Virus record (IMG/VR): IMGVR_UViG_3300031839_001685
Span: 1 to 39,500 of that record
From: a virus
Length of the DNA: 39,500 bases
Direction: 5' to 3' (one strand)
Shown one piece after another: positions 5,474 to 13,085 of the stretch. The notes beneath the pieces are model-generated. The model searched no databases and was not told the DNA's origin. It saw only the letters and a program-made list of their open reading frames with translations. The first letter of the stretch is position 1; the number at the start of each line of letters is the position of its first letter. Made by a program: the position numbers and the translations under genes.

Positions 5474-6859
5474 TTAATCGATGAGGGCAATGCCGACGTA
5501 CACGCGGCCGCTGTTGAGGCGATGTCGTTGCAGGCCGGCGGCGGCATCCCAGCTCGGCCAGCGTTCGTCGGTCGGGGCGACTGGTGTAATGCCCTGGCCT
5601 GAGAGCCAGCGGTTGTAGGCAGCAAGGAACTCGCTGCACTTGACGCGGCCGTCGTCGGCCGCAGTGGTGCAGTCACGCACAAAGCGCTGCAGACACTCGG
5701 TATCGGCGGGCACGCCGCGCTCCAGCAGCTCGACGATGGCAGTTGCCTGGCGCAGTGTGACTGGGACCTGCAGTAGCAGAGGGCAATCGTCCACGCCTGT
5801 GGGCATGGGGTCCTCGCTCCACGCGCCCGGGACGATCACGTCGCAGCCCGGAGTGCCCCACTCGCCGGTGTCGAGGTCGATTTCGCCATCCTCATTGCGC
5901 GGCACTTCGATGCCCAAAGCGGCATAGGCACGGACCACAAGCGCAGTCGCCTGGGGGGCGAGTTCGGCATCCAGCGCCTGGGCTTTCTGGCGGCGGGCTT
6001 CCTGCGCCTGCCGCCACCGCTCGTGCTCCTCGTTTTGCCGGCGCGTCTCCTCCGCATCCTCCCGCTGCTGCTCGGGCGTCATGTTGAACGTGCCCTGCGC
6101 GGCATTGGTTGCAGCCTCCTGCCGCCGCGCCTCCTCCTCCCGTTCCGATTGAAGCCGCTTGATCAGGCCCTTGATTGCGTCTATATGCTCGCGCGCTGCT
6201 GCGCGCGTCAGCACGCCCTGGCCGGCATCCTTGAGTGCGTCGTCCCGACGCCAGGTTGCGCCGTAAGCGCCGCCTGCCTCTTCGGTCAGCTCGCAGATGC
6301 GGTGCAGGTCATGCGCGATATCGGCGCTGGTGATATGCCCGCCGTCGACCAGGCCGCTGATGGCCTCGGGCAGCTCATAGATCCGCGCGTGCTTGCTAAC
6401 CCAGCCCTCGCTCTTGCCGAGCTGAGCGGCTGTTTTCGTGGTGCCCAGGGCTTCGACCAGGGCAGCGACGCCACGGGCAGTTTCGGGCAGGGTGAGGTCG
6501 GCGCGCTGCAGGTTCTCGAGCACTTGGACAACGCGTAGATCCTGGCCCGCCAGGTCATCGCGCACCAGGGCCGGGATAGCCTGGATACCCGCGAGCATGG
6601 ACGCACGCCAGCGCCGCTCGCCGGCGATGATCATGTGCGACACGTCGGGCAGCAACGTGTCGGTGCCGTCGCAGCTGCGGACAATGATGGGCTCAATGAC
6701 CCCGTGCGCGCCGATGCTGTCGGCCAACTCGGCAAGCGCATTCTCGTCAAACTCGCGACGCGGCTGGTCGGGGTCTGGCGTAATGTGGCGCGGATCCAGC
6801 ATCAGGAAGTGAGCGGCGGGTTTCGCCGGCGAAAGTGCGGCTGTGGCGGTGTCGGCCAT
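5474..6859 (-). CDS. ParB/Srx-domain DNA-binding protein
   Basis: 461-aa protein. Residues about 18-115 carry a ParB N-terminal domain (DPDQPRREFDE, then GVIEPIIVR, then IIAGERRWRASMLAG, with ENLQRADLTLPE). This is followed by a KorB-like HTH (TKTAAQLGKSEGWVSKH, about 143-160). The middle is a long charged helix (about 215-285), and a C-terminal domain of about 150 residues is unfamiliar. No ParA gene is nearby, so plasmid-type partition is unlikely. Stand-alone ParB-fold proteins in phages may act as CTP-dependent clamps, nucleases or regulators. AGG-type SD before the ATG at 6859. A copy of the TTTCGCCGGCGAAA palindrome lies in codons 10-14. Confidence 0.88.
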   Translation of the reverse strand: MADTATAALSPAKPAAHFLMLDPRHITPDPDQPRREFDENALAELADSIGAHGVIEPIIVRSCDGTDTLLPDVSHMIIAGERRWRASMLAGIQAIPALVRDDLAGQDLRVVQVLENLQRADLTLPETARGVAALVEALGTTKTAAQLGKSEGWVSKHARIYELPEAISGLVDGGHITSADIAHDLHRICELTEEAGGAYGATWRRDDALKDAGQGVLTRAAAREHIDAIKGLIKRLQSEREEEARRQEAATNAAQGTFNMTPEQQREDAEETRRQNEEHERWRQAQEARRQKAQALDAELAPQATALVVRAYAALGIEVPRNEDGEIDLDTGEWGTPGCDVIVPGAWSEDPMPTGVDDCPLLLQVPVTLRQATAIVELLERGVPADTECLQRFVRDCTTAADDGRVKCSEFLAAYNRWLSGQGITPVAPTDERWPSWDAAAGLQRHRLNSGRVYVGIALID

Positions 6860-6879
6860 CGGGATAGACCTCCGGGCGG

Positions 6880-7236
6880 TCAGGTAGACGGTAGGGGTGG
6901 CGAGGCCGCATCGAGGCGGTCTTGCCGTTCGATTTCGGCCAACAGCAGCGCTGCGGCCTCTACGAGTGCCTGGCGCGTGGGCAGGACGCGCATGGGGCGA
7001 TGCGAAAAGGGCCAGTGATGGCTGGCCACCAACTCGGCGCTGAGCCCTCCGGCCCGTTGTTGGTGGATGGCGACCCGGATATGTGCCACGGCGGCCTCCG
7101 CCAGTTCGTGGAACTGATGGCTGTCGTCAACGGCAGGGGTATGGCCGTCCATCACCTGCTGGAACCGCACACGGAGCACGTCGGTGGCAGCTTTGGCGGT
7201 CGCACCCGTCATGCCGACAACGTCATTCGCTGACAT
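6880..7236 (-). CDS. Hypothetical phage protein
   Basis: 118-aa mostly helical protein starting MSANDVVGMTGATAKAA. It is rich in His and Ala, with the stretch FHELAEAAVAHIRVAIHQQ. I do not recognise the family. The ATG at 7236 is chosen over 7293 because the longer form would overlap the upstream gene by about 70 bp. It still overlaps that gene by 14 bp, in keeping with the tightly packed leftward operon. Confidence 0.65.
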   Translation of the reverse strand: MSANDVVGMTGATAKAATDVLRVRFQQVMDGHTPAVDDSHQFHELAEAAVAHIRVAIHQQRAGGLSAELVASHHWPFSHRPMRVLPTRQALVEAAALLLAEIERQDRLDAASPPLPST

Positions 7237-7459
7237 CGGGGCGTCCTGTGCCGGCAGGTTTGGGGTGCAGCCGGACGGGAGATCCGGCCGCATCCCGTGC
7301 AGCCTCCAGCGTCGCTAGCGTGGAACGCACCAGATCCAGGTTCCGGTCTCGCGCGGCGGGCTGCATTTGGCCGCGCTGGACGAGGCTGTCCCAGAACTTC
7401 CGCTGGCGGGACATCTCCCGGCGGAAGAAGTCGATCTGGCAGTCAATCGGCATGGCCAT
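7223..7459 (-). CDS. Hypothetical phage protein
   Basis: 78-aa charged helical protein (MAMPIDCQIDFFRREMSRQRKFW, then LVRSTLATLEAARDAAG). A good AGGAGG lies 7 nt before the ATG at 7459, which supports the start and expression. No family is recognised. It overlaps the genes on both sides by 14-17 bp within the leftward early operon. Confidence 0.7.
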   Translation of the reverse strand: MAMPIDCQIDFFRREMSRQRKFWDSLVQRGQMQPAARDRNLDLVRSTLATLEAARDAAGSPVRLHPKPAGTGRPDVSE

Positions 7460-7622
7460 GGCTGGCCCTCCTATTGCGAACAGCGATCAGGCCCCGGCGC
7501 GTTTGTCGCAGCACGTAGCCTGCTGCCACCAGCGGGCGGGTCACGTCGATCAAGCGGGTGTGCGGTGGGTAGTCGGCGGCACTGAGCCGCCGCGAGACGT
7601 AGGTGGGACCTGCCGCGTTCAT
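7443..7622 (-). CDS. Hypothetical phage protein
   Basis: 59-aa basic protein (MNAAGPTYVSRRLSAADYPPH, then TRPLVAAGYVLRQTRRGLIAVRN). The last half looks like a small winged-helix or beta-hairpin unit, but no family can be assigned. The ATG at 7622 overlaps the stop of the upstream gene as ATGA, so the longer frame to 7688 was not used. Confidence 0.65.
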   Translation of the reverse strand: MNAAGPTYVSRRLSAADYPPHTRLIDVTRPLVAAGYVLRQTRRGLIAVRNRRASHGHAD

Positions 7623-8107
7623 GCCCCACCCTCCGGCAGCGCGGCTGCGGTGAGCTGGTAGTGCCGGCCGGTGCTGCGCTCCACGCACTGGGCAACAACC
7701 ATCCGCACTTCGCCGTCATCGGTGTAGGTCTCGGACAGCTCGGCGATGTCCAGGCCATGCAAGCGGGCACCGTCCCACAGCATCTGGGCACTGAGCTCGC
7801 CCTCCCCTGGCCGTCCGGCGCTGGTTGCCGGGCGGGGCGCTGGCGAAATGGCATCCCACAGCGCCTGGGCGCGGGTGAGCTCGATTTGTGCGACGAACAT
7901 GAAGTAGCGGCGCAGCTCGGCGCTGGAGGTGCTGCGTGCCTGCAGCGCAAGCCGACCCACTCGAAAGAGTTGGCGGCGCATATCAGAGGCGCTGTTGGCC
8001 AAGGCAGCCTGGTGATTCGGACTAGGGTCAACGCTGGGCTGCAGGGGCAGCCGTAGGTTGAGTTCGCGAATGGATGTCCGAGGAAGCTGGGAGCTAAGCA
8101 ATGGCAT
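7619..8107 (-). CDS. Hypothetical protein, first gene of the leftward early operon
   Basis: 162-aa helical protein with no recognised family. Residues about 55-90 (LQARSTSSAELRRYFMFVAQIELTRAQALWDAI) look like a helix pair, and the C-terminus (MVVAQCVERSTGRHYQLTAAALPEGGA) is beta-like. GGAGG lies 4-5 nt before the ATG at 8107. As the first gene after the operator-bearing promoter, it is the one most directly exposed to repressor control. Confidence 0.75.
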   Translation of the reverse strand: MPLLSSQLPRTSIRELNLRLPLQPSVDPSPNHQAALANSASDMRRQLFRVGRLALQARSTSSAELRRYFMFVAQIELTRAQALWDAISPAPRPATSAGRPGEGELSAQMLWDGARLHGLDIAELSETYTDDGEVRMVVAQCVERSTGRHYQLTAAALPEGGA

Positions 8108-8132
8108 TTGACCTCCGTCATGTGTGCCGTGC

Positions 8133-8182
8133 TTAGTACGCTAGTACTACTTTTCTATGCCTGTCAAGTATCGCGCTACTAG
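8133..8182 (-). promoter_or_regulatory. Left early promoter and operators (PL/OL-like)
   Basis: On the minus strand TTGACA (8168..8163) is a consensus -35, with TACTAG/TAGCGT-like -10 choices 15-18 bp on. Around it lie AGTAC (8134-8138), AGTACT (8143-8148) and ACTAGT (8177-8182). The same hexamers occur in the cro promoter region at 9327..9369, so the repressor and/or Cro-like protein probably bind both. Exact -10 choice is uncertain. Confidence 0.65.
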
Positions 8183-8188
8183 TTGGTG

Positions 8189-8225
8189 AAAAAAAAGAGC
8201 CGGCGCCTTCACGGGTGCCGGCTCT
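8189..8225 (-). terminator. Rho-independent terminator after the outer-membrane gene
   Basis: A 9-bp stem (8196-8204 with 8217-8225) carries a GC-rich core and reads into eight consecutive T on the minus strand (plus 8196..8189). It separates the moron/repressor transcript from the leftward early promoter just downstream. Confidence 0.9.
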
Positions 8226-8237
8226 TGAAGCACAAGC

Positions 8238-8891
8238 TCAGAAGGTGAACCGCACCCCTGCGCTAAACCGCGAAGCCTCGTATTCACCGTCGGTGTCAAT
8301 ATCCAGATCGGTAAAGCGATACTCCACGAATGGGTCGAAAGGCGCCAAGTCTATCGATACTCCCAACAAGGCCTCTGGCCCATCGGCATCTGAGAGGGAG
8401 ACGTACCCGATCTCAATATAGGGGTGCACTCGCGCCGTGCGATTGATACTGTCCAGCCGCAGGTGCGCCGCAACACCCTCAGCAGTATCCTTTTCGGACC
8501 CCATACCAGGGGATGAGATTTTCAGGTCAAGGCGGACATATTCAACTCGTGCCGCCACTGCAGCTTTGCCATCAAGCGTTAGATTGACAGCGCCGAATCC
8601 GGCTCGATACTCGGTGGATTCCACGTCAAACCGAACCCCCGCAATAGAGCCATCGGTATCAGAGATGTAACCGTCGGCACTGAAGAACCAGTTTCCTTCG
8701 ATTGGCAATCTGAGGCTGGCACCTCCACCGGGGCCGTCGGTGGAGAGATCAACTGGATTCTGCGAAAGGTCCGCGCTAGCGACACCTATACGCCCTTCTA
8801 CGTAATTGTAGGCGTCCGCAACCGCATGAGCGGATGCGCCGCACGTTATTACAGCCAAGGCGCTGCCAAGCAGTGCTCGGTTCAAGTCCAT
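8238..8891 (-). CDS. Outer-membrane beta-barrel protein (lysogenic conversion moron)
   Basis: 217-aa protein. A signal peptide covers residues 1 to about 23 (MDLNRALLGSALAVITCG, cleavage after AHA). The rest is alternating beta strands, and the last residue is Phe (VRFTF), the signature read by the BAM machinery. Size and strand pattern suggest an 8-strand OmpA/OmpX/Ail-like barrel. It is expressed next to the repressor, with its own terminator, a typical place for lysogenic conversion genes that change the host surface or block phage adsorption. GGGAG lies 7 nt before the ATG at 8891; an adjacent ATG at 8894 is possible. Base use is less GC-rich than the phage core, which suggests transfer. 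Confidence 0.85.
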   Translation of the reverse strand: MDLNRALLGSALAVITCGASAHAVADAYNYVEGRIGVASADLSQNPVDLSTDGPGGGASLRLPIEGNWFFSADGYISDTDGSIAGVRFDVESTEYRAGFGAVNLTLDGKAAVAARVEYVRLDLKISSPGMGSEKDTAEGVAAHLRLDSINRTARVHPYIEIGYVSLSDADGPEALLGVSIDLAPFDPFVEYRFTDLDIDTDGEYEASRFSAGVRFTF

Positions 8892-8969
8892 CATGGTCTC
8901 CCGATATATGGGCGTCTGCACCCAAATTCAGAACCGTAAGCTAACAGTAATTAGACAGCAAGCGGCAGG

Positions 8970-9305
8970 CTAACGATCGCGGGAATGCCGGCCAATGATC
9001 GCAGAGACTGCTGTCTGTAATTCGGGCGTGAGCTCGTGAAACCGTGACACCAAATCACCCAGCTGCCCGTTGTTGGCGCTGTGAAAATCAACATCTGGGA
9101 TCAGCAGGTGCCATGCCTTCAAACCAAAAGGGCGCGCCAACTTCTCAACAGTGTCCAGTTTGCTGACACTTCTGGAGTGAAGGGTGTTGTTGATTAGCTT
9201 CTGAGAGAGTCCGGCCCGCTTGGCAAGGGCAGTCTCTGTCAGAGCATGCTCGGACATGAGCCGCCGAACATTTGCCGCAAGTGCCGCCTGCGATTCAAGT
9301 TCCAT
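8970..9305 (-). CDS. XRE-family prophage repressor (CI-like)
   Basis: 111-aa protein with an HTH at about residues 20-45 (LTETALAKRAGLSQKLINNTLH). It is divergent from a Cro-like gene across a 73-bp region with repeated operator motifs, the classical immunity layout. It lacks the C-terminal S24 autoprotease of lambda CI (about 230 aa), so RecA-driven self-cleavage is not expected and induction must work otherwise. It may be co-transcribed with the outer-membrane gene downstream, 76 bp away. Confidence 0.85.
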   Translation of the reverse strand: MELESQAALAANVRRLMSEHALTETALAKRAGLSQKLINNTLHSRSVSKLDTVEKLARPFGLKAWHLLIPDVDFHSANNGQLGDLVSRFHELTPELQTAVSAIIGRHSRDR

Positions 9306-9326
9306 GGCGTGATTCTCTCGAAACCA

Positions 9327-9371
9327 TCTAGTACTCGGGGACTTGACGCTTTAGTACTTGGCTACTAGTCT
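9327..9371 (+). promoter_or_regulatory. Divergent immunity promoter region with operators (PR/PRM-like)
   Basis: TTGACG (9343-9348) with TAGTCT (9366-9371) at 17-bp spacing would start rightward transcription at about 9378. Operator-like AGTACT copies lie at 9330-9335 and 9353-9358, and ACTAGT at 9364-9369, overlapping the promoter. The predicted start falls on or next to the cro ATG, and no Shine-Dalgarno is seen, so the cro mRNA may be leaderless. Confidence 0.6.
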
Positions 9372-9378
9372 TCGCGCC

Positions 9379-9597
9379 ATGGACTCGATCGAATCGATTC
9401 GTGAGCGGTTGCATCGCGCCGAACGGCAGTTGGCACGAGCGCGCATCGCGCGCGACGCCGATCTGAATCCGTACTGGCTTGAGAAGTTCAGCCAGGGCGT
9501 CATTCGTGAGCCCGGGTACCTGCGGCTCTCTGCTCTCAGCTCCTGGCTCGATCGATGGGAGAACCAACTCCCTACCAGCAATCCAGCAGCCGCATGA
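9379..9597 (+). CDS. Cro-like HTH regulator
   Basis: 72-aa protein starting MDSIESIRERLHRAERQL. The segment RARIARDADLNPYWLEKFSQG, then YLRLSALSSWL, fits the small phage HTH family in the cro position (compare VSYSWLxKFxxG motifs). It is divergent from the repressor and probably antagonises it at the shared operators. The ATG at 9379 is preferred over 9358 because the longer form would run through the operator. No SD is visible. Confidence 0.8.
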   Translation: MDSIESIRERLHRAERQLARARIARDADLNPYWLEKFSQGVIREPGYLRLSALSSWLDRWENQLPTSNPAAA

Positions 9598-9726
9598 CTC
9601 CTCCCCTCGCCCAACGAACGACCTCCGGCTACTCCTCGCCGGCGTCTCCGTGGGTGAGGCCCCCGGGAGGCGATTACGGGCGCCTCCTCCGCCACCGCGT
9701 TGATTCCCCGTCAGTCGGTGGCAACT

Positions 9727-9759
9727 CCCGGCCCCTCGTCGCGCGGGGCCGGGCTTTCT
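9727..9759 (+). terminator. Terminator between cro and the rightward early genes
   Basis: A perfect 9-bp stem CCCGGCCCC (9727-9735) with GGGGCCGGG (9745-9753) and a 9-nt loop is followed by CTTTCT. It would end the cro transcript. Genes beyond need read-through, antitermination or a new promoter. Confidence 0.8.
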
Positions 9760-9799
9760 ATTGCTGTGGATGGGCACGGTGTTCATGGCGTCCATCCTC

Positions 9800-9840
9800 T
9801 TTTTTTGCCCGCAAAAAAGCGTTCCAAACCGTTCCAAATC
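9800..9840 (+). promoter_or_regulatory. Inverted repeat and tandem GTTCCAAAYC repeats before the next regulator
   Basis: TTTTTTGC (9801-9808) and GCAAAAAA (9811-9818) form an 8-bp inverted repeat with a 2-nt centre. Directly after it come two tandem decamers, GTTCCAAACC (9821-9830) and GTTCCAAATC (9831-9840), 17 bp before the next start codon. Tandem repeats at about one helical turn suggest an activator or repressor site. No promoter of consensus type is evident. Confidence 0.4.
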
Positions 9841-9856
9841 TTTTGGAGACCTGTGG

Positions 9857-10246
9857 ATGACTCCACCGCAAGCCCTTCATTTTGATAGCAGTGAGGCTGC
9901 AACGCGGCACGCGATCACCGCTTCCGGCCGGGACCCCAAGGACGTGGGCCATGCGCTGTGGCCGGACAAGTCGCCACCCGCAGCGCGGACGGCGCTGCTG
10001 AATGCTCTCAACGAGAGTCGGGCCGAGCGGTTGACGGCCGACCAGCACCTGTTTGTGGCCCGCTACTGCGGCGATTTCAGCTGGCTGTACTACGTGTGCG
10101 CCCGGGCCAATCACTCCCGTCCGGTGCTACAGGCGCCAGAGAACCGGGCGCTGGAGATTCTGCAGCGCGTCGATGCCTGCAAGGCGGATCTGCGCGGGCT
10201 GCTGGCGCAACTCGAGAACCTGCCCTCTACGGGAGGTGGCCGATGA
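9857..10246 (+). CDS. Phage regulator in the CII position
   Basis: 129-aa helical protein. The pattern EAATRHAITASGRDPKDVGHALWPDKSP, then LNALNESRAERLTADQHLFVARYCG, is one I know from uncharacterised early regulators of proteobacterial prophages, with an N-terminal HTH-like half. By position after cro it may activate or time early genes, as CII does. GGAG lies 9 nt before the ATG at 9857, and longer frames upstream would cross the tandem repeats. The exact family is not certain. Confidence 0.65.
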   Translation: MTPPQALHFDSSEAATRHAITASGRDPKDVGHALWPDKSPPAARTALLNALNESRAERLTADQHLFVARYCGDFSWLYYVCARANHSRPVLQAPENRALEILQRVDACKADLRGLLAQLENLPSTGGGR

Positions 10247-10422
10247 TTCGCCGGCTGCGACTGTGGCTGATCGAGCGCGAGCTGGATATCGCGATTCAGC
10301 AGGCGGACCACTACACCGAGATTGCGCGGTGGGCTGAGAACAAGGCGACGCGGCTGGCATGGAAGCGCCAGGTGCTGCTCGCCGGCGGCAGCACAACGCG
10401 GAGGCCGCGTGAATCGGTTTGA
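10243..10422 (+). CDS. Hypothetical small basic protein
   Basis: 59-aa protein (MIRRLRLWLIERELDIAIQQADHYTEIARWAENKATRLAWKRQ), one amphipathic helix pair with many Arg and Trp. No family recognised. The ATG overlaps the previous stop as ATGA, which supports translation in this frame. The longer upstream frame is a shadow. Confidence 0.7.
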   Translation: MIRRLRLWLIERELDIAIQQADHYTEIARWAENKATRLAWKRQVLLAGGSTTRRPRESV

Positions 10423-10615
10423 CCGCGCCCAGGACCTCGCGATCGAGGAACTCGAATACATCAACCGCCGGGCCCGGCTGCCGGACCCGCCTTCTGCAGA
10501 GCCTGATCCACGTGACTGCGCGTATTGCGGCGAGCCCATCCCGCGGGCCCGTCTGCGGGCTGTGCCGGGGGCGCTGGCGTGTGTGCCCTGCCTGGAGGGG
10601 GCGAGCCGGGCATGA
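10409..10615 (+). CDS. TraR/DksA-type zinc-finger protein
   Basis: 68-aa protein with a C-terminal C4 finger: CAYC at about residues 38-41 and CVPC about 19 residues later. The N-terminus has the short helix RAQDLAIEELEYINRR. This matches the small phage and plasmid TraR/DksA group, which can bind in the RNA polymerase secondary channel. The GTG start at 10409 overlaps the previous gene by 14 bp. The stop overlaps the primase ATG as ATGA. Confidence 0.85.
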   Translation: MNRFDRAQDLAIEELEYINRRARLPDPPSAEPDPRDCAYCGEPIPRARLRAVPGALACVPCLEGASRA

Positions 10616-12831
10616 GTGACCCCATCGGACACGCTCTGGAGCAATTGCTGGCGGCGGGGCTGCTGGTTGAACGCACGGACTTCAACACCGATGGCGCGAT
10701 TCATCGTTGCGACGTTGAGGGCGAAAAGCGGAACAAACGAAGCGGCTGGTACATCGCCAAGCCTTTCCGCCTGGATGATGGCACCGAGGTCATCGTCGGC
10801 AGCTTTGGGGCCTGGACAGGCACTCAGAACAATGCCCAGAAGCTCCGATTTGATGGCTCGAAGTCGAGCAAGGCAGAGCGGGACCGCCTGCGAGACGAAA
10901 TGCGCGAGCTCCGCGCGCGCAACGCGGCCCACGAGGTGGACCTGGCACGCGAGGTAGCTGAGCGGGCCGCCGGGCTGTGGAAGGGCCTGCCGGATCTGAC
11001 GCGCCCTACCCCGTATCTGGAGCGGAAGCGGGTTTCGCCCATCGGCCTGAGAGGTGGCCGAAACGGCGCGCTGGTGATGCCGTTGCGCAACACCGCCGGC
11101 GTGATCGTGCAGCTCCAGTTTATCCAGGCCGACGGCACCAAGCGGTTCCTGTCAGGCCCTGGCAAAAAGGGCGGGTTCCACCTGGTTGGCGAGGTGGCGG
11201 ACGAGTATCCGCTGGTCTTTGTCGAGGGCCTGGCGACTGGCCTATCCGTCCACCAGGCCACGGGGTGGCCGGTGGTGGTGTGCGTGGATGCGGGGAATCT
11301 GCTGCCGGTGGCGCGGGCACTGCGGGTGATCTACCCGTCGGCGCGCTATTTGTTCGCCGGTGACGATGACCACGAAAAGCGGGATCCCAAGTCCGGTGAG
11401 CCGCTGAACACTGGCCGGGTAAAGGGTAATGCTGCTGCTGAGGCGATGGGCGCGCGCGTGGTGTTCCCCACGTTCGTCGACCCCCTCGGAAAGAGCGATT
11501 TCAACGATCTGCACGTGCACGAGGGCCTGGACACGGTTCGCGCTCAGCTGCTGCAGGCCTACACGCCCACGCCGAGGGCGGATGCAGGTCAGGACGGGCC
11601 GGACGAGCCCTGGGAGCGCGAGCTGGTGTTTGGTGACCGGGGCCTAAAGCCCATGGTGCACAACACGATGCTGATTGCGGAGCATCACCCTGCCTGGAGG
11701 GGCGTGCTGGCGCTCGATGTTTTTGCGCAACGTGTCGTGATGCGCCGAGAACCGCCCTGGGGCGGCAAGCCGGGGGCGTTGACGGATGCGGACGAGATTC
11801 GCGCTGCGGCGTGGTTCGGGCGGCGGGATACCTACGGCATCAACATCAAGACAGGCATTGCCCACGAGGCCTGTGTGGCGGTGGCCTGCCGCAACACGTT
11901 CCACCCGGTGCGGGATTACCTCACGTCGCTGACGTGGGACGGCGAGACCCGGCTCGAGTCGTTCTTTCCGGACTTCTGCCATAGCAAGCGTGACCCGGCG
12001 ATCGAGGCGTTTGGCCGCAACTTCTTCATCAGTTGCGTGGCGCGCGTCATGGACCCGGGCTGCAAGGCCGACCTGATGCTGGTCCTCGAGGGCGAGCAGG
12101 GCCTCAAGAAATCAACGCTTGCCCGCGTTCTCGCGGGGGCGGAGTGGTACGTGGACGTGGGCACGTCCCCCGCCGACAAGGACTTCTATCAGCTCATCCA
12201 GGGCAAGTGGCTGGTCGAGATTGCCGAAATGTCGGCGTTCGTCCGGGCCGAGACGACGCAGATCAAGCGCGCGGTGTCGGTCCAGGTCGATTATTTCCGC
12301 CCACCCTATGGGCGCAACCCGGAGGCCTTCCCGCGGCAGTGCATCTTCTTCGGCACGAGCAATGACTCGGACTGGCAGCGGGACGCCACGGGGGCGCGGC
12401 GTTATATGCCGGTGTGGGTCGGCGGCGAGATCGCCCTGGATGCCATCGCCGACCTCCGGGACCAGCTCTGGGCCGAGGCCTTCGTGCGATACCAGCGGGG
12501 CGATACCTGGTACGAGCTGCCGGAGGAAGCCAAGGAGGAGCAGGACGCCCGCTACCTGGAGGACCCCTGGGCTGAGCCGGTGATTCGATGGCTCGATGGC
12601 CAGGCCGGCGCATCGCGGTATCCAGAGGGCAACAAGCGGATCATTCAGGAAACCACGGCGTGGCAGGTACTGGTGTTTGCACTGGACCTGGACGCCAAGA
12701 AGCATGATCGAGCAGCGCAGACACGCATCGGCAATTTGATGCGGCGCCTCGGATGGAAGCGTGCCCAGGTGCGTAGCGGGGGCACGCGAATATGGCAGTA
12801 CCGGCGTCAGCCGGAGGGGCGTATGGCATGA
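10612..12831 (+). CDS. Primase-helicase (TOPRIM plus VapE-type ATPase)
   Basis: 739-aa replication protein. Residues about 1-150 form a primase-associated N-terminal region. A TOPRIM core follows, with VEGLATGLS (204-212), VCVDAGN (about 223-229) and DDDHEKRD (about 251-258). The C-terminal half is a VapE/virulence-associated E ATPase with Walker A GEQGLKKST (about 494-502) and a Walker-B-like VEIAEM (about 535). Such fused proteins prime and unwind at the phage origin, alone or with host DnaB replaced. The ATG at 10612 is set by ATGA overlap. The iteron-like array begins within 4 bp of its stop codon, which fits an initiator-origin pair. Confidence 0.92.
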   Translation: MSDPIGHALEQLLAAGLLVERTDFNTDGAIHRCDVEGEKRNKRSGWYIAKPFRLDDGTEVIVGSFGAWTGTQNNAQKLRFDGSKSSKAERDRLRDEMRELRARNAAHEVDLAREVAERAAGLWKGLPDLTRPTPYLERKRVSPIGLRGGRNGALVMPLRNTAGVIVQLQFIQADGTKRFLSGPGKKGGFHLVGEVADEYPLVFVEGLATGLSVHQATGWPVVVCVDAGNLLPVARALRVIYPSARYLFAGDDDHEKRDPKSGEPLNTGRVKGNAAAEAMGARVVFPTFVDPLGKSDFNDLHVHEGLDTVRAQLLQAYTPTPRADAGQDGPDEPWERELVFGDRGLKPMVHNTMLIAEHHPAWRGVLALDVFAQRVVMRREPPWGGKPGALTDADEIRAAAWFGRRDTYGINIKTGIAHEACVAVACRNTFHPVRDYLTSLTWDGETRLESFFPDFCHSKRDPAIEAFGRNFFISCVARVMDPGCKADLMLVLEGEQGLKKSTLARVLAGAEWYVDVGTSPADKDFYQLIQGKWLVEIAEMSAFVRAETTQIKRAVSVQVDYFRPPYGRNPEAFPRQCIFFGTSNDSDWQRDATGARRYMPVWVGGEIALDAIADLRDQLWAEAFVRYQRGDTWYELPEEAKEEQDARYLEDPWAEPVIRWLDGQAGASRYPEGNKRIIQETTAWQVLVFALDLDAKKHDRAAQTRIGNLMRRLGWKRAQVRSGGTRIWQYRRQPEGRMA

Positions 12832-12834
12832 CCT

Positions 12835-13085
12835 GTCACTACCCCGTCACCACCCTGTCACCACCAAAAACCTCAATGGTTTCAGTGGTGTCACCACCGT
12901 CACCACCTGCAGCGCACGCACCCGCACATACGCGAGGGCGCGTGTGGGCGCGGGCAGGCGCGCACGCCCCCCTGTGTGTGCGGGGGGAGATTTCCGGTGG
13001 TGACGGTAGTGACGTAGTGACAAGCCCCGAAACTGCAGAGTTTCAGCGTCACCACCCCGTCACCACCTGCCGCCCAGGTGGTGAC
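12835..13085. repeat. Iteron-like array, candidate replication origin
   Basis: GTCACCACC occurs exactly at 12846, 12857, 12890, 12899, 13048 and 13059, with a one-mismatch copy at 12835. The inverse GGTGGTGAC occurs at 12996 and 13077, with near copies at 13005 and 13013. Copies at 12835, 12846 and 12857 are 11 bp apart, and 12890 is 33 bp further on; 13048 and 13059 are again 11 bp apart. Phased repeats beside a primase-helicase gene are typical of iteron origins. The 436 bp from 12832 to 13267 contain no convincing gene. Confidence 0.65.

Noticed and set aside
5474-6859. ParB-domain gene as part of a plasmid-like partition system
   Set aside because: No ParA-type ATPase gene is present, and the phage has a full integration module. 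The dispersed palindrome keeps a DNA-binding role open but does not show partition.
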